From Delphinus delphis (taxonomy: Eukaryota > Chordata > Mammalia > Artiodactyla > Delphinidae), in contig NC_082691.1 in the NCBI RefSeq assembly GCF_949987515.2, forward strand, positions 63,743,740 through 63,807,739: DNA of 64,000 nucleotides, written 5' to 3'. A model generated the notes under the pieces. The model ran no database searches. It saw nothing but the letters and a program-made list of their open reading frames with translations, and had not been told where the DNA came from. Below, piece by piece: positions 13,556 to 26,151 of the stretch. Position 1 is the stretch's first letter; every line of letters begins with the position of its first letter. The position numbers were made by a program, and so were the translations under genes.

Positions 13556-14225
13556 TTAATTTTATTTAAAAATATATGTACAGACCAGCATATTATTGTT
13601 AACAGTAAAATATTGAAATTGCGTTCTGTTTATTTAGTGGAATAGCTATCATGTCTACAGCACATGCGTACTTTCTTCTTCCCATAATAACCATCAGTGT
13701 TTTATTAAAAAGGTATTATGCTTTTTATAATGGTCAGATATCATTACAGAATCTTTGTGGTATGCAGATTTCCCGCCATGTATTCCCAGGGCTTATAAAG
13801 TAAAAATTGAGTGTTCATTGTTCATTTGCTGTGTTTATTGTACTTATTTGCATCAATAGTTGTCCTTTAAAATTTTTACTTTGCAAGTCAAAAATTTTGT
13901 GCTTATTTTAAGTTGTACAGAATATCCACATCATTTAAAATTAATACAAGACATTTACTGAATCTAATTATATGTGTATAATGTTTGTGGGCCAGATGTA
14001 TATTCTTGTATATTGTTTATCTATAGTATGTATGTATATATATAATTAAGGAATAGTTGATACATGCCTTTTACCTAAGAGAAAATTCAAAATGACTTTT
14101 CTTAAAAATTAAGTATGCCCTTGCATTATGTCAATTAATAATGGAATGTATCTGTCTCATATACTAGAGTCTAGTAACTAGACTAAATTATTCCATAGCA
14201 AAGGTGCCATGTATAATAGAAGAGT

Positions 14226-14345
14226 GCTTCTCAACTCTGGTTGTAAATAGCTATCACCTGGGGAACTATTAAAGCAATACCAATACCCAGGTCTACTCCC
14301 AGAGATTGTGATTTAGTTGGTCTAGCAACTCTACCTGGCCAGTGA
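14226..14345. mobile_element. MER5-like hAT element fragment
   Basis: The text ttctcaactctggttgtaaa, tatcacctggggaactatta and cagagattgtgatttagttg matches the MER5 family pattern (non-autonomous hAT DNA transposon). Confidence 0.6.
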
Positions 14346-15019
14346 CTGTGATAAATCTGGCTTACCATGTGGATAAACTCATCCAAAGAGACTGTTCAAA
14401 GAGGCTGGGGCTTTTAGGAGACAAAATCCAAAGAGAGAATGTTCCCAGTGGAAGCCAGATCTTTAAGCTTTTTCTTTGATGCCCCTAGCATTGTGGCCCA
14501 GTAAAGATCCTTGGGCCTGATGGATTCTATTGACGTTCCTCCTCAGGGTGAGTGAGAGAAGTCCTGGCCTTCTCTACCCATACCCACCCTATTTCTCAGT
14601 CAAACTGTTAACCCAGAATTCATAGCTATTAACTCTGACTGGAATGGGAATTATCATTCCAAGCATCATCAACTAAGAGCACCAGTTTGGAAATGCAGCC
14701 AGCTTAGAAATGCAGCAGTCATTATTGCCATTCTTTGATATTTTCTAGAATTAGTTATGTCAGGTATTTTTGTATTAAGCCGTGGAAGAAAATGTAGTGC
14801 TTTGATATGTATTTAAACTATTGATAGTAAATACCTACCTAGAAAGGAAATCTTTAGAGCGTAACTTGTGTAAAAGGTAATATACTGATACTAGATAAAA
14901 TAAATAATTCATGATGCCACATCTATACATGTAAAGAAGAATGAACACATATAATATCTCATGATGTAATTATTCACCAGACATGAGGGCAGATGTTTTT
15001 GGTCTGCTTTTGAGAGAAC

Positions 15020-15920
15020 ATTTTTTAGTAGCTTTATTGAGATATAATTCACATACCATACAATTTGCTCTTTTAAAGTGTACAATTCAATGATTTTTAG
15101 TATATTTGCAGAGTTGTAGAATGATGACCACAATTTAATTTTTGAACATTTTTGTCCCTCCAAGGGAAACCCCATATTCATTAGCTGTCACTTGCTGTTC
15201 TCTCCATTCCCCCACCCCCAATCCCACTACTATCCCAAAGCAACTACTAGTCTATTTTCTGTCTCTGTAGATTTATAGATTTTCCCACTCTAGATATCTC
15301 ATATAAATTGAATCATATAATATGTGGTCTTTGTGACTGGCTTCTTTCGCTTAGCATAGTATAATGTACCCATGTTGTAGCATGTGTTAGTACTTCATTT
15401 CTTTTTGTTATTATTAATATTATTAAATATTATTCTGAATAACATTTCATTGTAGAGACATACCATATTTTGTTTGTCCATTCATCAGTTGATGGACACT
15501 TGGGTTGTTTCTAGTTTTAGCTATTATGAATAGTACTGCTATGAACATGTGTACAAGTTTTTGGATGGACATATGTTTCATTTCTCTTGGCATGGAATTG
15601 TGAGGTCAGATGGTAATTTTATGTTTAAGTTTTAAAGAAACTGTCAAACTTTTTTCTTGAATGGCTATACCATTTTACATTTCCATCAGCAATTTATGCA
15701 GGTTCTAGTTTCTCTACATTCTTGCTAACACCTGTTTTTGTCTGTCCTTTTGGTTATAGCATTTAAGTAGATGTGTAGTAGTATCTCATTGTGGTTTTAC
15801 TTTGTATTTCATACAAAGATTTTGAGCATTTTTTCACGTGCTTATTGGCTATTTGTACATCTTCTTGGAGAAAAGTCTGTTCAACTCCCTTGCCCAGTTT
15901 CTAACTGAGTAGAACTTTTT
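15020..15920 (-). mobile_element. Old L1 3' end, antisense
   Basis: It begins gtagctttattgagatataa, the complement of an old L1 3'UTR, and continues into ORF2 C-terminal complement (gtccattcatcagttgatgg and caatttatgcaggttctagt). It ends about 160 bp upstream of exon 16083-16185. Confidence 0.82.
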
Positions 15921-16082
15921 AATCTACTACCTATGTTACAGGTTATGTTTTGTGACAGCTCATTTTTTTTTCTCAGATGGTATTTCCTAATTATTTGCTA
16001 ATGATTTTTTAAGTAGTTGTGATATTCTATCAATTTGGAAAAAATGTAATTTTTTTATTAATAACGATTTCTATTTTCTCAG

Positions 16083-16185
16083 GTCACACTGCAGAATCGA
16101 GTGACATTACAAAAGATCAGATTATCGGTCTATGTACAACCACCTTTAGTATTGACTTGTGATCAGTTCACCTTTGAATTTATGG
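16083..16185 (+). CDS. BBS9: BBS9 internal exon: GAE-like domain core
   Basis: The acceptor is ctattttctcag and the donor is atgg|gtaagt, a consensus donor. The reading is VTLQNRVTLQKIRLSVYVQP then PLVLTCDQFTFEFM, phase 0 in and phase 1 out, about residues 444-477 in human BBS9. The alternating hydrophobic pattern fits beta strands of the GAE sandwich. An old minus-strand L1 3' end finishes about 160 bp upstream. The final G joins CA of the next exon to give Ala; my recollection of human has Thr here, so this position may be a lineage substitution. Confidence 0.96.
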
Positions 16186-16512
16186 GTAAGTGTTTTGTTT
16201 TGGCTTAAAGTCTATCATGGTATGAGGTTTTTTTTAATTAAAATTTTTTTTATCAGTGGGTTTATTTCATGGCTCTATTTCTTGTCTGAATAGTGAGACT
16301 GGTATCTTCCTGAAATCAATGATTGTGTTGTTTTGCTTATATTTTCCCTCCAAACATCAAGCATGGACATTCAGTGAATGGCTGTTAAGTTGAAGTAATT
16401 ACAGATTTTCAAGCGCTTTTCTTAATAATTGTACTTAAATACTATATTTTGGAAGGCTTTTTTATTGGTGTTTCTCTAGTGAGCTATTTATTGAATCTGT
16501 AATGTTTGAAGA

Positions 16513-16690
16513 AAGAATATTGGCTTTGGAGTCTGGCCTGAATTTGAATCCTGGCTCTGACACTCAATGTGTAACCATGGGCAAGCTACTTTAGTAATTA
16601 CTTGGAGCCTCAGTTTTGTTTTGTTTTAATCTGCAGAAAGGGGATAATGATATCTGTGTTACAGAACTGTTTTAATTAGAATTTAATCAG
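16513..16690 (+). mobile_element. MIR
   Basis: Head ttggctttggagtctggcct, box aatttgaatcctggctctga and core accatgggcaagctac are clear. Confidence 0.78.
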
Positions 16691-17349
16691 AAAATTAATT
16701 GGACTTAATTAGAAAATGAATCTATGTAAGGTAACTGTAATAATGCCTAAGATTTCTTTGCATAGGGTCTCTCTTACCACTTACATCCAGTTGTCATTAG
16801 TCCTGTTAAAATGATTTCTGAATTATCTTTCAAGTCTTTTTCTGTCTTTCTTCACTGCTACTGTTCAGCTGGGAACCCTATGTCTTATTCACAAAAAGCA
16901 AGAACATATCTCTCTTTTTTCCTTTTTATAACCAACCCCTACCTTAGGTGCCCGACAGATAGTAGAAACTCAGTAAGTATTCATTGCATCAGTGAATGAG
17001 TGATTGAATGGTTGATGTAAACTTGTAGGTGATATCTCACTTTATTTTTTAATTTTTCACAATAGTTCCAACTTGTCTTTCTAAAACACATTCTGGACCA
17101 TTAATTTTTCAAGTTAAAAACCTCTTATAGCTCTCTAATGCAGGTTGGAGGTCAAATACATGAATATGGAAGGCTATGCACAATCTGCCAAGTTGCCACA
17201 GTTTTAGTTACATCCATATCCAATTCCCCCTTCCATTTTCTCCTGCAGTCTGTGTTCTAGCCATGATAAGGTACTGTTTCCCACTCCCAAGTTCTCTTGC
17301 CCTTTGCGTACCTTTTGCTTTGTTCATGCTGCCTGTTCATTTGAGTAAA

Positions 17350-17600
17350 GAGAAGCAGTGGTGTAGAATGTGAGGTACTCTTGTTCTGGAGTCAATTCCC
17401 AGCTCTGTATTAGCTATATGACCTTGGGCAAGCTTTTTAATCTCTTTGTAGCCATTTTCCTCATGCACCAAAAAATGGGGATAATAATAATACCCACCAT
17501 GTAGGGTTGTTGTGAGGATTAAATGAGTTAATCTATGTAATTGTTATGTAAAGTGCTTAAGACAGTAGCTGGCATGCAGTATATATCTAATTTTAACTGT
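17350..17600 (+). mobile_element. MIR immediately upstream of a BBS9 exon
   Basis: A well-preserved MIR: tatgaccttgggcaagcttt, ctcatgcaccaaaaaatggg, then gttgtgaggattaaatgagt and the 3' tail. It ends about 55 bp before exon 17657-17761. Confidence 0.82.
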
Positions 17601-17656
17601 TTGTTAATAATAATTGTCCAAAATTATGTAATATATTATTTTTACATTGCTTATAG

Positions 17657-17761
17657 CACCAGAGATGACTAGAACAGTAGGCTTTTCTGTTTATCTGAAA
17701 GGAAGTTATTTACCATCTGAATTGGAAGGAAATGCTGTTGTTTCTTATTCCAGACCTACAG
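17657..17761 (+). CDS. BBS9: BBS9 internal exon: GAE-like domain, symmetric 105 bp
   Basis: The exon encodes PEMTRTVGFSVYLKGSYLPS then ELEGNAVVSYSRPT, following the split Ala codon. It matches about residues 478-512 of human BBS9. The acceptor tract (tatttttacattgcttatag) is interrupted by purines and looks weaker than those of its neighbours; the donor g|gtaagc is good. Both borders are phase 1 and the length is 105 bp, so skipping removes 35 residues without a frameshift. A MIR element ends only about 55 bp upstream. Confidence 0.96.
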
Positions 17762-19899
17762 GTAAGCATACAGTTGTTCATGAATTTACAAGCCTAATCA
17801 CTTCTTTTAAGTTTTTGGAGTTATGAGTTAAATGTTTAAGTGTTTAAAATGGGAAAACACATTGTAAAATATTATTAAATGAAAAAATATTCTTTTCTAG
17901 TGTTAAATAAAAATGTATGTTCAAATTACTTTGATGTGTTATGAATAATTAGTGATAGTCTATTTAGCTGATTTCCATATGTAATGTTTGATTCTATCTT
18001 TTCAATTAATAGCAAATATGATGTATTTTTATTCCCACTAGAAGAATGTTATCTAGTCAGACTTCATGTATTTGAACTAAAGAGAAAAACCTAGTCTGAA
18101 TTAGTAAAAAAGACTATTATGGGTTGCTGTAATATTAAGTCAGTCTTCAGAGTTTCAAACACTGCTTTAGTGATTAAATAAAACTATTATCTTACATATT
18201 AAAATATTTAAGAACAGGATCTGTATTATTTCAAGGAACTCTTAATAGATCAAAAATGTTATCTTTAGTCCAGTGAGATCTAATTATTATAAATTTCAAC
18301 TTGGGTTCAATTTTGTAGTTTTGTGTGTGTGTGTGTATGTGTAGTGAATTTTTCATAGTAACAGTTTGACAATTAGTTGATTGATAGAATAAGAATAATT
18401 AGTTATTGCTTTTTTTAAAAACGTTTAAATGTAGTGTAACTGATAGGGTATTTCAACAATGTTGCATTTGTGTTTTTTAAGCATTTCTGTACAGTTTTCT
18501 TAATTTAAAAAGCTTAGAGATGCCTTATTCATATTTTTTTCTCTCTGTTGATACCTACTTTGCTTACTTAGCAATGTTTTTATGAGACTGATGCAACTAC
18601 CTACTGTGCTAACAAGGCACCTTGGCAATGTTTTTAATAATAGTAGTTCTTATTTTGTCTAAGTGAATTTTCTGTTTTATGCATTGACAACTCTATGCTT
18701 GGAGGTGATTTTGTAACTTTAGTACATGTTTTCAAAATCTGTTTCTCCTTCTTTGTAAGTTATTTTGCTTTAAATTATAAAAAAAATCATTTCTGGCCAG
18801 AAGTAACCACTTTAACCATTTACCTGTATTTTCAAAATTTGGGGTAACATAAATATTTTATCGTTAAATGGCTTTGCAAAAGCTGGCTTTGGAGAGAAAT
18901 ACAAATCTTCTGTAAGGGATCAAAGAATGATGGACTTCTTAGTTGGATGTTTCTGAAAAGAGCATTGAAATGTTCAGTGTTATTTTAATTTTGAGTTGTG
19001 AAATAAAAAACAGGAAATGTTGGCTAAAATCTCTAGATCATTTATCATTAACTGAACATCTCAATAATCATAGGCATGATTATACTTTTTATCTTTGTTA
19101 CACCTTGTGTATGTAGTTATAGAGATTGTTGATGCCTTAATTCAACTCGTTATTTCATTTGCTTTCAAAGAAAAGTAGTGATAGTGGTTGAAAATAAAGA
19201 AATGGACTACCTAGCAAGTGGACAAAAGGCTTAAAAATTCATTACAAAGTTATAAAATCATTCAGTGAGCTTATGGTTGCACATACCATTTTTAGCTATT
19301 ATGCTTTTCTAAAGACAGAATGTGAAAGACTATAAATTGTTACTAAACCAAAGAGCATAGGCATTAATTGGTTGAAAGTTAATTAGAAGTTAAAGTAAAA
19401 ACAAGTCTATAAAAGTAAAAGAATACCATGACAGCTGAAAAAAAATAGACATTGTTCCATAGTAGTATCTATTAACTAAAGTTATAATATAAGCAAGACT
19501 AACTGGAAATATTAATATTATATATTTGTCTTTCACTCAGATTTTTTCCAAAAAATTCATTTAATGCTCTTGATGTCATTTACATATTGAGTCTGGTTTG
19601 CTTTTGGCTAGATCATGTATCTTTACCTGTTTTTGCCACATTTATACTGGAATAACACCCTCTCATGGATTTCTGAGAATGGATGAAATATATTGTTAGA
19701 TTTCATTTATTCATGTTACATTCTTCAATTGTGAATCGGCTTATCTTTATTGGAGGGCCATTTAAATCATCTGTAAGAATCTTCAAAATTTTAAATTATA
19801 TTTTAAGCAGATATGTGTTAAGTTTGTGTTGTAATTTTATAACAGATAATTTGTTACATTTTCTACCCTATCCCTTTTTGAATTGCCTCTGATGGATAG
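17762..19899 (+). other. BBS9: BBS9 intron, 2.1 kb
   Basis: This is AT-rich sequence with a short GT run near 18324-18340. I recognise no transposon or gene. It precedes the 15-bp microexon. Confidence 0.75.
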
Positions 19900-19914
19900 A
19901 TCGAAATCCTGAGG
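19900..19914 (+). CDS. BBS9: BBS9 microexon, 15 bp
   Basis: This 15-bp exon encodes, with the preceding G, the residues DRNPE plus the first base of Gly. It is recognised because human BBS9 has a near-identical DRNPDG stretch between SYSRPT and IPR, which neither flanking exon encodes. The acceptor (tttttgaattgcctctgatggatag) and donor (gagg|gtaagt) are both good. Borders are phase 1 on both sides, so inclusion or skipping keeps the frame and toggles five residues between the GAE sandwich and the next strand. Exons this short are easily missed by gene finders. Confidence 0.93.
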
Positions 19915-22900
19915 GTAAGTGAAAAGATAATTTAGAACAAAATGAATTTCAGAACTGAAATTTGGTCAGTTAATTCAATTGGTATTATACCATGAATGAA
20001 TTCTTTTTATGGACTACTGTTTTAACTATAGCAACCTCTTTAGGGTGATTCAGTGCCTTGATCTGGCTATGGAGAAGCTAGTATATGTTTCCACTTATAG
20101 ATACTTGTTATTCATTATTAGTTGTTTCAGAGTCATGAGAAACAATGAAGCTCCATGACTTTTTTGAACAAAACCAAAGGCACCACTGACAACTTATTTT
20201 TGTAAGTCATTGGTGATTTACCTGTATGCTCAGTTATCTTGGTTTACTTAAAAAGAGTAAGGAAAAAAATTCTGAATTCTAAATTGTATGATTCTGTATA
20301 CCCCAAAATATTCACCTCTTTGATCAGAATGCCATGTGTACTCATTCTATGGGCCTATTTCTTGTCTTGTTAGAATTTGTGGGGGAATATCATCAAGGGA
20401 CTAACCCCTTGAACTTGCCTGGGTCAGTGTTGTCACCATTTTGTTTTCCCCAAATCCTTTGTTTATTACTCTGCTATAATACTTATCATACTATGAATTT
20501 CATTAAGTTTGTTCCTTAGGTTCCCCTAGTAGATTTTTGAGCTCTTTAAGAGCAGGGTTCAAGTACTTAGGATTGTATAGTATCTGGTTATATGACAGGT
20601 ACTCTATAAGGATCTTCTACTTTGATTATTTTTCCTCCTAGACACAGACTTAATGTGATGGTTTGTCTTAGTTTAATAGCCATTTTAGATTAGTATTAGG
20701 TAATATTAATTAGTAATAATTAGATAAATAAAATACTTAAAAATAATGGCATTATTTACTCATATAGTTTTGGTGGTGCCAACAACCTGAGTTGCATAGT
20801 GTCTGGGAGGTGAATATATATTTATATGAGAAATATTTTAATAGAAGTAAGCTTTTAGCTTAATAGTATAAAGTATGCTTGTCAAATTAGAATTTGGGTT
20901 ATTAAAAATAATTTTAATAATGAATATTTACATTTTACTTTGCAAGATTTCATGTAACTGATAAGATTTTGCAATAACTTTTATAAAATACAATATTATT
21001 ATTTAAATTATTTGTTTTGAATTTTAAAAAAATCAGTAAAGGTTATTATTGAAAGGAATTTATTTCCTCTTACTAAAAATTCAGATCAAACCATGAGAAA
21101 AAAAAATCACAATATATGGAAATTTTAGTATTTCAATGCAAACCTGAAGCTGGTTTTAATAATCTCTTATTATATATTTTAAAATTATAATTAAGCTTCA
21201 GGGAGTAGAGTTGAAATATTCAGCTTTACCTAGTAGGCAAGAAAATAATATGTTGCCACTTAGATCTTACTTACATAAGGCTTCAAATTTCAAAGACTTT
21301 TCCATTTTATTGGCCTGATCTGTTCAGGCTGTATTGCAGATAAGCAGTCCTGCTTTTACATATGGAAAAAGAGAAGGAAACGAGGTTTTATGTTGTCCCA
21401 TAAGAGTTTGTCTCCATTATTTCTGCATTAAAGTTACATGACATGGGCAGTGTAAAACATGACTGCAGATGGAGCACAGTACGTAGCCAGACATAACAGG
21501 AAGGGATCAAGGAAGTTCTGGCTACCAGACATTGCTACTGCTTTGGGGTTCCTTGTTTTCAATAAGAAATGACTCTAGCAGGCCCCTGGAAAGAGTTCTA
21601 AAGGCATTATGTAGATGTGTAATATATAGATATAGTTATTCTACTCTGGTATATAAGTTCTTTTTTCTTTTTTTTAAAGCACATTTTGGCATCCCTCTTG
21701 ACAGTGATACTGGTCTCTTGGGTGTGCCAGGGGTAATTAGAATTCTCTTCCTGGAAAAATTGTTCTGTCAGGAGTGATTTTGATCTGAATTTTCTCTCTA
21801 AGTGTTAAATAATTTTGTGATTAATTGCACCATGGTAGTTGCGACTATCCATTTCCTCTAGTAGGCTAGAAGGGGAAGTGTTTGAAGGAAAGGTGATTAT
21901 ATTTGTTTAAAAACTGTAGGAAAAGTCAGTGTGATGAGTGAGTAGGCCAATATTTGAGTATTACAAATGACCAAATTCTTCTTTTCTCTCAGCATTATAT
22001 TCAGAGAGTTGAATAAGCCAAATAGAGACTGTTTTGCCAACTAAATATCACTGATGGTAGGCAGTTAGGATCAGTTAGGCTCTTTCAACTGAGTTGAAAG
22101 CTATCCTACTAGCAACTTTGGAAAGTCTTTAAGTGCAATATAATTCTTTCCTTCCTTATTACAGATACACATATGCATATACTCACACATACCTCTACAT
22201 GTTTCTGGCTTCAGGTTCTTAGCTACAGTTATAGCCTGAAGAGTAACTGGTAGCCAAATCTGCATTCCAAGTTTCTTAAGAAAATGTAAATCTCAATAGA
22301 AATGTGCCACTGATAAACTCCATGTCTAAATACTAGACATTATATTTTGAAATGTTCGGGTTTTAATTTGATGGGAAGTAATATAAAATATTGGCAGTAT
22401 AATTTTTCTTTTTAAAGGTATGGTTTCCTTAAACTGGTTTCTAAAGGATTTCATACTCTTTTTTCCCCCCCAATGGTAAAACTTTTCAAGCTGCCATCAT
22501 TTAAAAAATAGCCATAATCATTTTATTAAGTATGAGTGTCATCATTTTTCAAAGTAATGTTTTCCAAATGTCCTGTGAAACAGGTTTACAATTCCTGGAG
22601 AGAAAAGAAATTCTGGAGGGGTTCTTCAAATCTTAGCAACTGCAGACCATTGCCCTAGTGTGTGATATTGTCATTAACTGACTTAACTGAGCTGTGAATT
22701 GAGTTACAATGTATTTCCCTTCTTGGGTTTATTAGTGCTTGCAATCCATTTGTTTCAATTTCTGAAACATTTATACACCACCAGTTTCTTTAGCTCTGGG
22801 TTCTTGGAGTTTTAGGGTAATAATCTAAGTAACATAAGGCTAGTGTTGTTGATCATGATTAGTTTCGTTTGACCACAAATTCAGTCAGTACCTGGTCCAA

Positions 22901-24822
22901 GTGAAGTAGAGCCACAGTTTCAGCAGTGTAGTTTTAGAAGAGCATTTACAGCCAAATTTTATTTGAACAATTAGCTCAGACTTTGGTTGAAAGTACATAG
23001 AAGATAGCTTCTCTTTGTGCATGTACAGGATTGTCAGAAGATGAAGCATTTTTTCCCTGTTATTCTATTCATTGAAAATGAAGGAACTGGAACTAGGTTT
23101 CAGTTTCCTTGTTCTTTCCAGACTGCATCTATTAATTGAGGCTGTAATTTATATATTGTAGAGGAAAAACATTAGTAGGTATATTTCCATAATATGGGGA
23201 TATATGGAATATATGAAGTTGGAAAAAATAATGCTTTGTAATATTTTTTGTAGTGTTATTGATAGTTGTGGTCTGAGCAGTAGCTTAGATCACGTTACCA
23301 TAATATTTTGAGTCAAAACATTTCATCATTTTAAAGTACAAATACACATGCCTCTAAAACCTCACAAAATGTCAGGAAATAATACCCTGGGACTTCTCTG
23401 AAGAGACACCAGTTATAGTTTGCATCTAGGATTCCAGGAGAAGTGAATTTAACATCTGTTGGTTATGAGCAAAAAATGAGCTATGTAAAATTTGATGGAT
23501 AATAGATTATGTTGAAGAGAATGACAAATATGCTCCACATGCTCTGAAAAAGTATTTAATTGGCTTCATATATCAATATGCTTGCCATTGTTGATCTCTT
23601 ACTATCCTAGTGAATAAGTAGTTCTGAAAAGTGTACTCCCAGCTTGGTTATAGAGTAAACCACACAACTCCAATTGGCATTAACAAAATATATTGCTAAT
23701 TCTAGGAATCCTATTTGGGATCATGTCTCCAAACTTTACTGCTTCCGCTTTTGCTATTTTTAAGCTGCTCTCTGACTCCACCGTAAAGAAATAAAGGAAT
23801 TAATGTGTGGATCTATCCAGTAGAGTAGAACATTTTAAGTTTTCCTTTTTTCTACAGTAGTTTACTAAGATATAGTTTTCTGTATATTATCTTTTGTCTT
23901 ACCCAGTCAAAAATAGAATCCTAGTATAAAAGGAGAGAGAACTAAAGTTGTAGAATTGCTTTACTTGATTTATAAGTAGAGAGCTTAACTTGCTTTGGTT
24001 TCAGTTTCATTCTTTGTAAAAATATTAAAAGGAATGATTTTTAAAAACTTTAACTTCTGATATAAAACTCTTCATTGTTATTTATTTATGCAGTTACTTA
24101 TTTCAATATACCTGTATACTTTCTGAAAAAATTTGAGAATTGAACGACTATGTAAGCCTTTCAAAATGTTGCTTAACAGTGATATGTAAAGTTAAATGGA
24201 TTGAGAAAAATTCAATTTGTATGAAAGTAATATTCTTCATATTGATGTGTAAAATGACATTAGAATGAACTTCATTAGAACTTCAGTAGGGCAAATTCTG
24301 CTTTCATGCTCATAATTTATTGCAAATTGTTAATTGTATTTTGAATCTCCAATAAGTAAAAAAACAAAAATTAAAAAATTCGGGGGGTAAAGAAATGATT
24401 AGATATGGTCATATAGAGTCTTCCTGATATAAATTTCATATTCTTTGCTCGTTTTAGCGGATAGTCTTGGGTTAGGGCTAGAGCTTTGAAGGTCTTAAAG
24501 ACAGTTCAGTAATTGAATATAACTACATATAATGTTTTATATAGCATTCAACTGTGATGATTTTTAAAATATGATATTACTATTAAAGGCAGAGTTTACC
24601 CCTATGCTCCTTTTTAAGATTTTATTTTTGCCTTGTACTTTTTGACAATAAAGTAAAAACATAAATTATGATAATGCTTTCCAGTTATTTCAGTTATGCT
24701 AAATGAAATGGGCAGGTAACAAACATTTAAACTAAGATATGTTGCTACTATGTACTACTATTAGTAGTGCAATATTTTTCTTATTTGTCAAATTTATGAA
24801 TATATGTTTCTCCTTATTTCAG
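19915..24822 (+). other. BBS9: BBS9 intron, 4.9 kb, mostly single-copy
   Basis: Apart from an L2-like tail near 20535-20615 I recognise no mobile element. The stretch lacks the SINE and L1 insertions common elsewhere in the window. Open frames here are short and have no splice or protein support. Confidence 0.7.
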
Positions 24823-24963
24823 GCATTCCTCGAGTTAGCCAATGTAAGTTTAGACTTCCCCTGAAATTAATCTGCTTACCAGGCCAGCCTTCAAAAACTG
24901 CAAGCCACAAACTAACTATTGATACCAACAAATCTCCAGTCAGTCTTCTCAGTCTCTTTCCAG
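24823..24963 (+). CDS. BBS9: BBS9 internal exon: GAE-to-platform region
   Basis: The acceptor is tttctccttatttcag and the donor is ccag|gtagga. It encodes IPRVSQCKFRLPLKLICLPG, then QPSKTASHKLTIDTNKSPVS, then LLSLFPG, about residues 518-564 of human BBS9. It is 141 bp and phase 1 on both sides. It completes the GAE-like sandwich and leads into the alpha/beta platform domain that follows GAE in BBSome subunits. The next intron is the longest fully seen in the window, about 17.85 kb, swollen by L1 insertions. Confidence 0.97.
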
Positions 24964-25262
24964 GTAGGACTCTTGAAGTAACATGCCTGTAACATCAGAA
25001 ATGTTAAGAATTTAGAATGGAATCCTTCATCAGCAGGTAATGATGGGGTAATTATCAGATAATTGTTAAGTCAGAATGTAAAAGTGCCTCAAGGATTTTT
25101 TCGTTCTGTTTGCGGGTTCAAAGGAAATAGCTTATATCAACAAGGTAATAAAGCGTACCTTTTAAGTTTGATTAAAATTATTATAATCATTATTTTGCTT
25201 CAGTATTCAGAAATGAAAACATCAGATGTTTCTTTTTAGACTGTGGAATTTTTTGGCTTGGA

Positions 25263-25380
25263 ATGTAAATATTTATTATTCATCTTTATTGTAGGTTTTC
25301 AAATATATCCCTTTTCTAAGCATGTAAATATTTATTATTCATCTTCATTGTAGGTTTTTGGAAAGGTACCTTTTAAAAGC
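25263..25380. repeat. 59-bp tandem duplication
   Basis: The segment starting atgtaaatatttattattca at 25263 recurs at 25322, 59 bp later. The first 38 bases or so are nearly identical and the second halves differ more. Each copy contains an acceptor-like cttyattgtag|g. Confidence 0.8.
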
Positions 25381-26001
25381 ATATTCTTATGCCCCTGAAA
25401 AGTAACCTCATAAGTAGGTGCGCTATGTGGTTGTGCTGTCTTCAGCAGCTGGAGGGGGCAATGTTCATTCTTTGCCTCCAGTGCTTTAGAAGGGGCTGCA
25501 TGTATAAAGCTAGAATATCACAGTGAACATTATTGGTAATTTGTGAAGGTGTGACTTTCTCCAGGTGTTGGTTTTTCTTTTCGAGTAGCTTAGAAAAGAG
25601 AGAGGCATTGATTGGATAAAACATCTTTAGTTGCCAGGGTTTCTAATGTGTCGCATCTATTACCTTTCTTGGTGATGAGGTGGAATTAAAAAAAATAATC
25701 TGGGAATTAAATCGACCCTTTTAAATCCATCATTAAAAATCAGCACTGTTGACTGTAAGATGCATCTTCATCCTTGCATTAGTGAATGGATTTAGAATAC
25801 AAGTATTTCCCACAAGGTTTAGAAATTTATGGTAAGTCAACTTTTGTGTTATTACCTACTTAAAGTGATTAAAATTTATTTTTCATTAATTTGAAGTGTT
25901 TTTAAAAGCTTTATTTATATATAACTCTATGAAAAATCTCCAAGATGCTCTTTATTACAGTTAATCTATTTAGTTTGAATGAGTTTGAATGAATGAGAGA
26001 G

Positions 26002-26004
<3 letters not shown>

Positions 26005-26046
<42 letters not shown>
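26005..26046. repeat. GT microsatellite
   Basis: An uninterrupted GT run, preceded by a short GA run at 25995-26004. Confidence 0.97.
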
Positions 26047-26048
<2 letters not shown>

Positions 26049-26151
26049 TTAGCAAATAGTTTTGTACCTTTTGGTTTCTAATTCCCTTTCATTCCCTTTC
26101 TTCTTCGTCAATTTTCTTATAACAAATTTGGATTATAAAAAAGGCAGAGAG

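Larger units (their letters stand above)
9944..16082 (+). other. BBS9: BBS9 intron, 6.1 kb
   Basis: It contains a plus-strand L1 3' end (about 10075-10975), a MIR (about 13313-13555), a MER5-like fragment (about 14226-14345) and a minus-strand old L1 3' end (about 15020-15920). The stretch 11.0-13.3 kb shows no recognised repeat or gene. Confidence 0.75.
16186..17656 (+). other. BBS9: BBS9 intron, 1.5 kb, MIR-rich
   Basis: Two MIRs (about 16513-16690 and 17350-17600) and an L2-like tail (about 16935-17010) fill much of this short intron. The second MIR stops about 55 bp before the next exon, close to where the branch point should lie. Confidence 0.75.
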
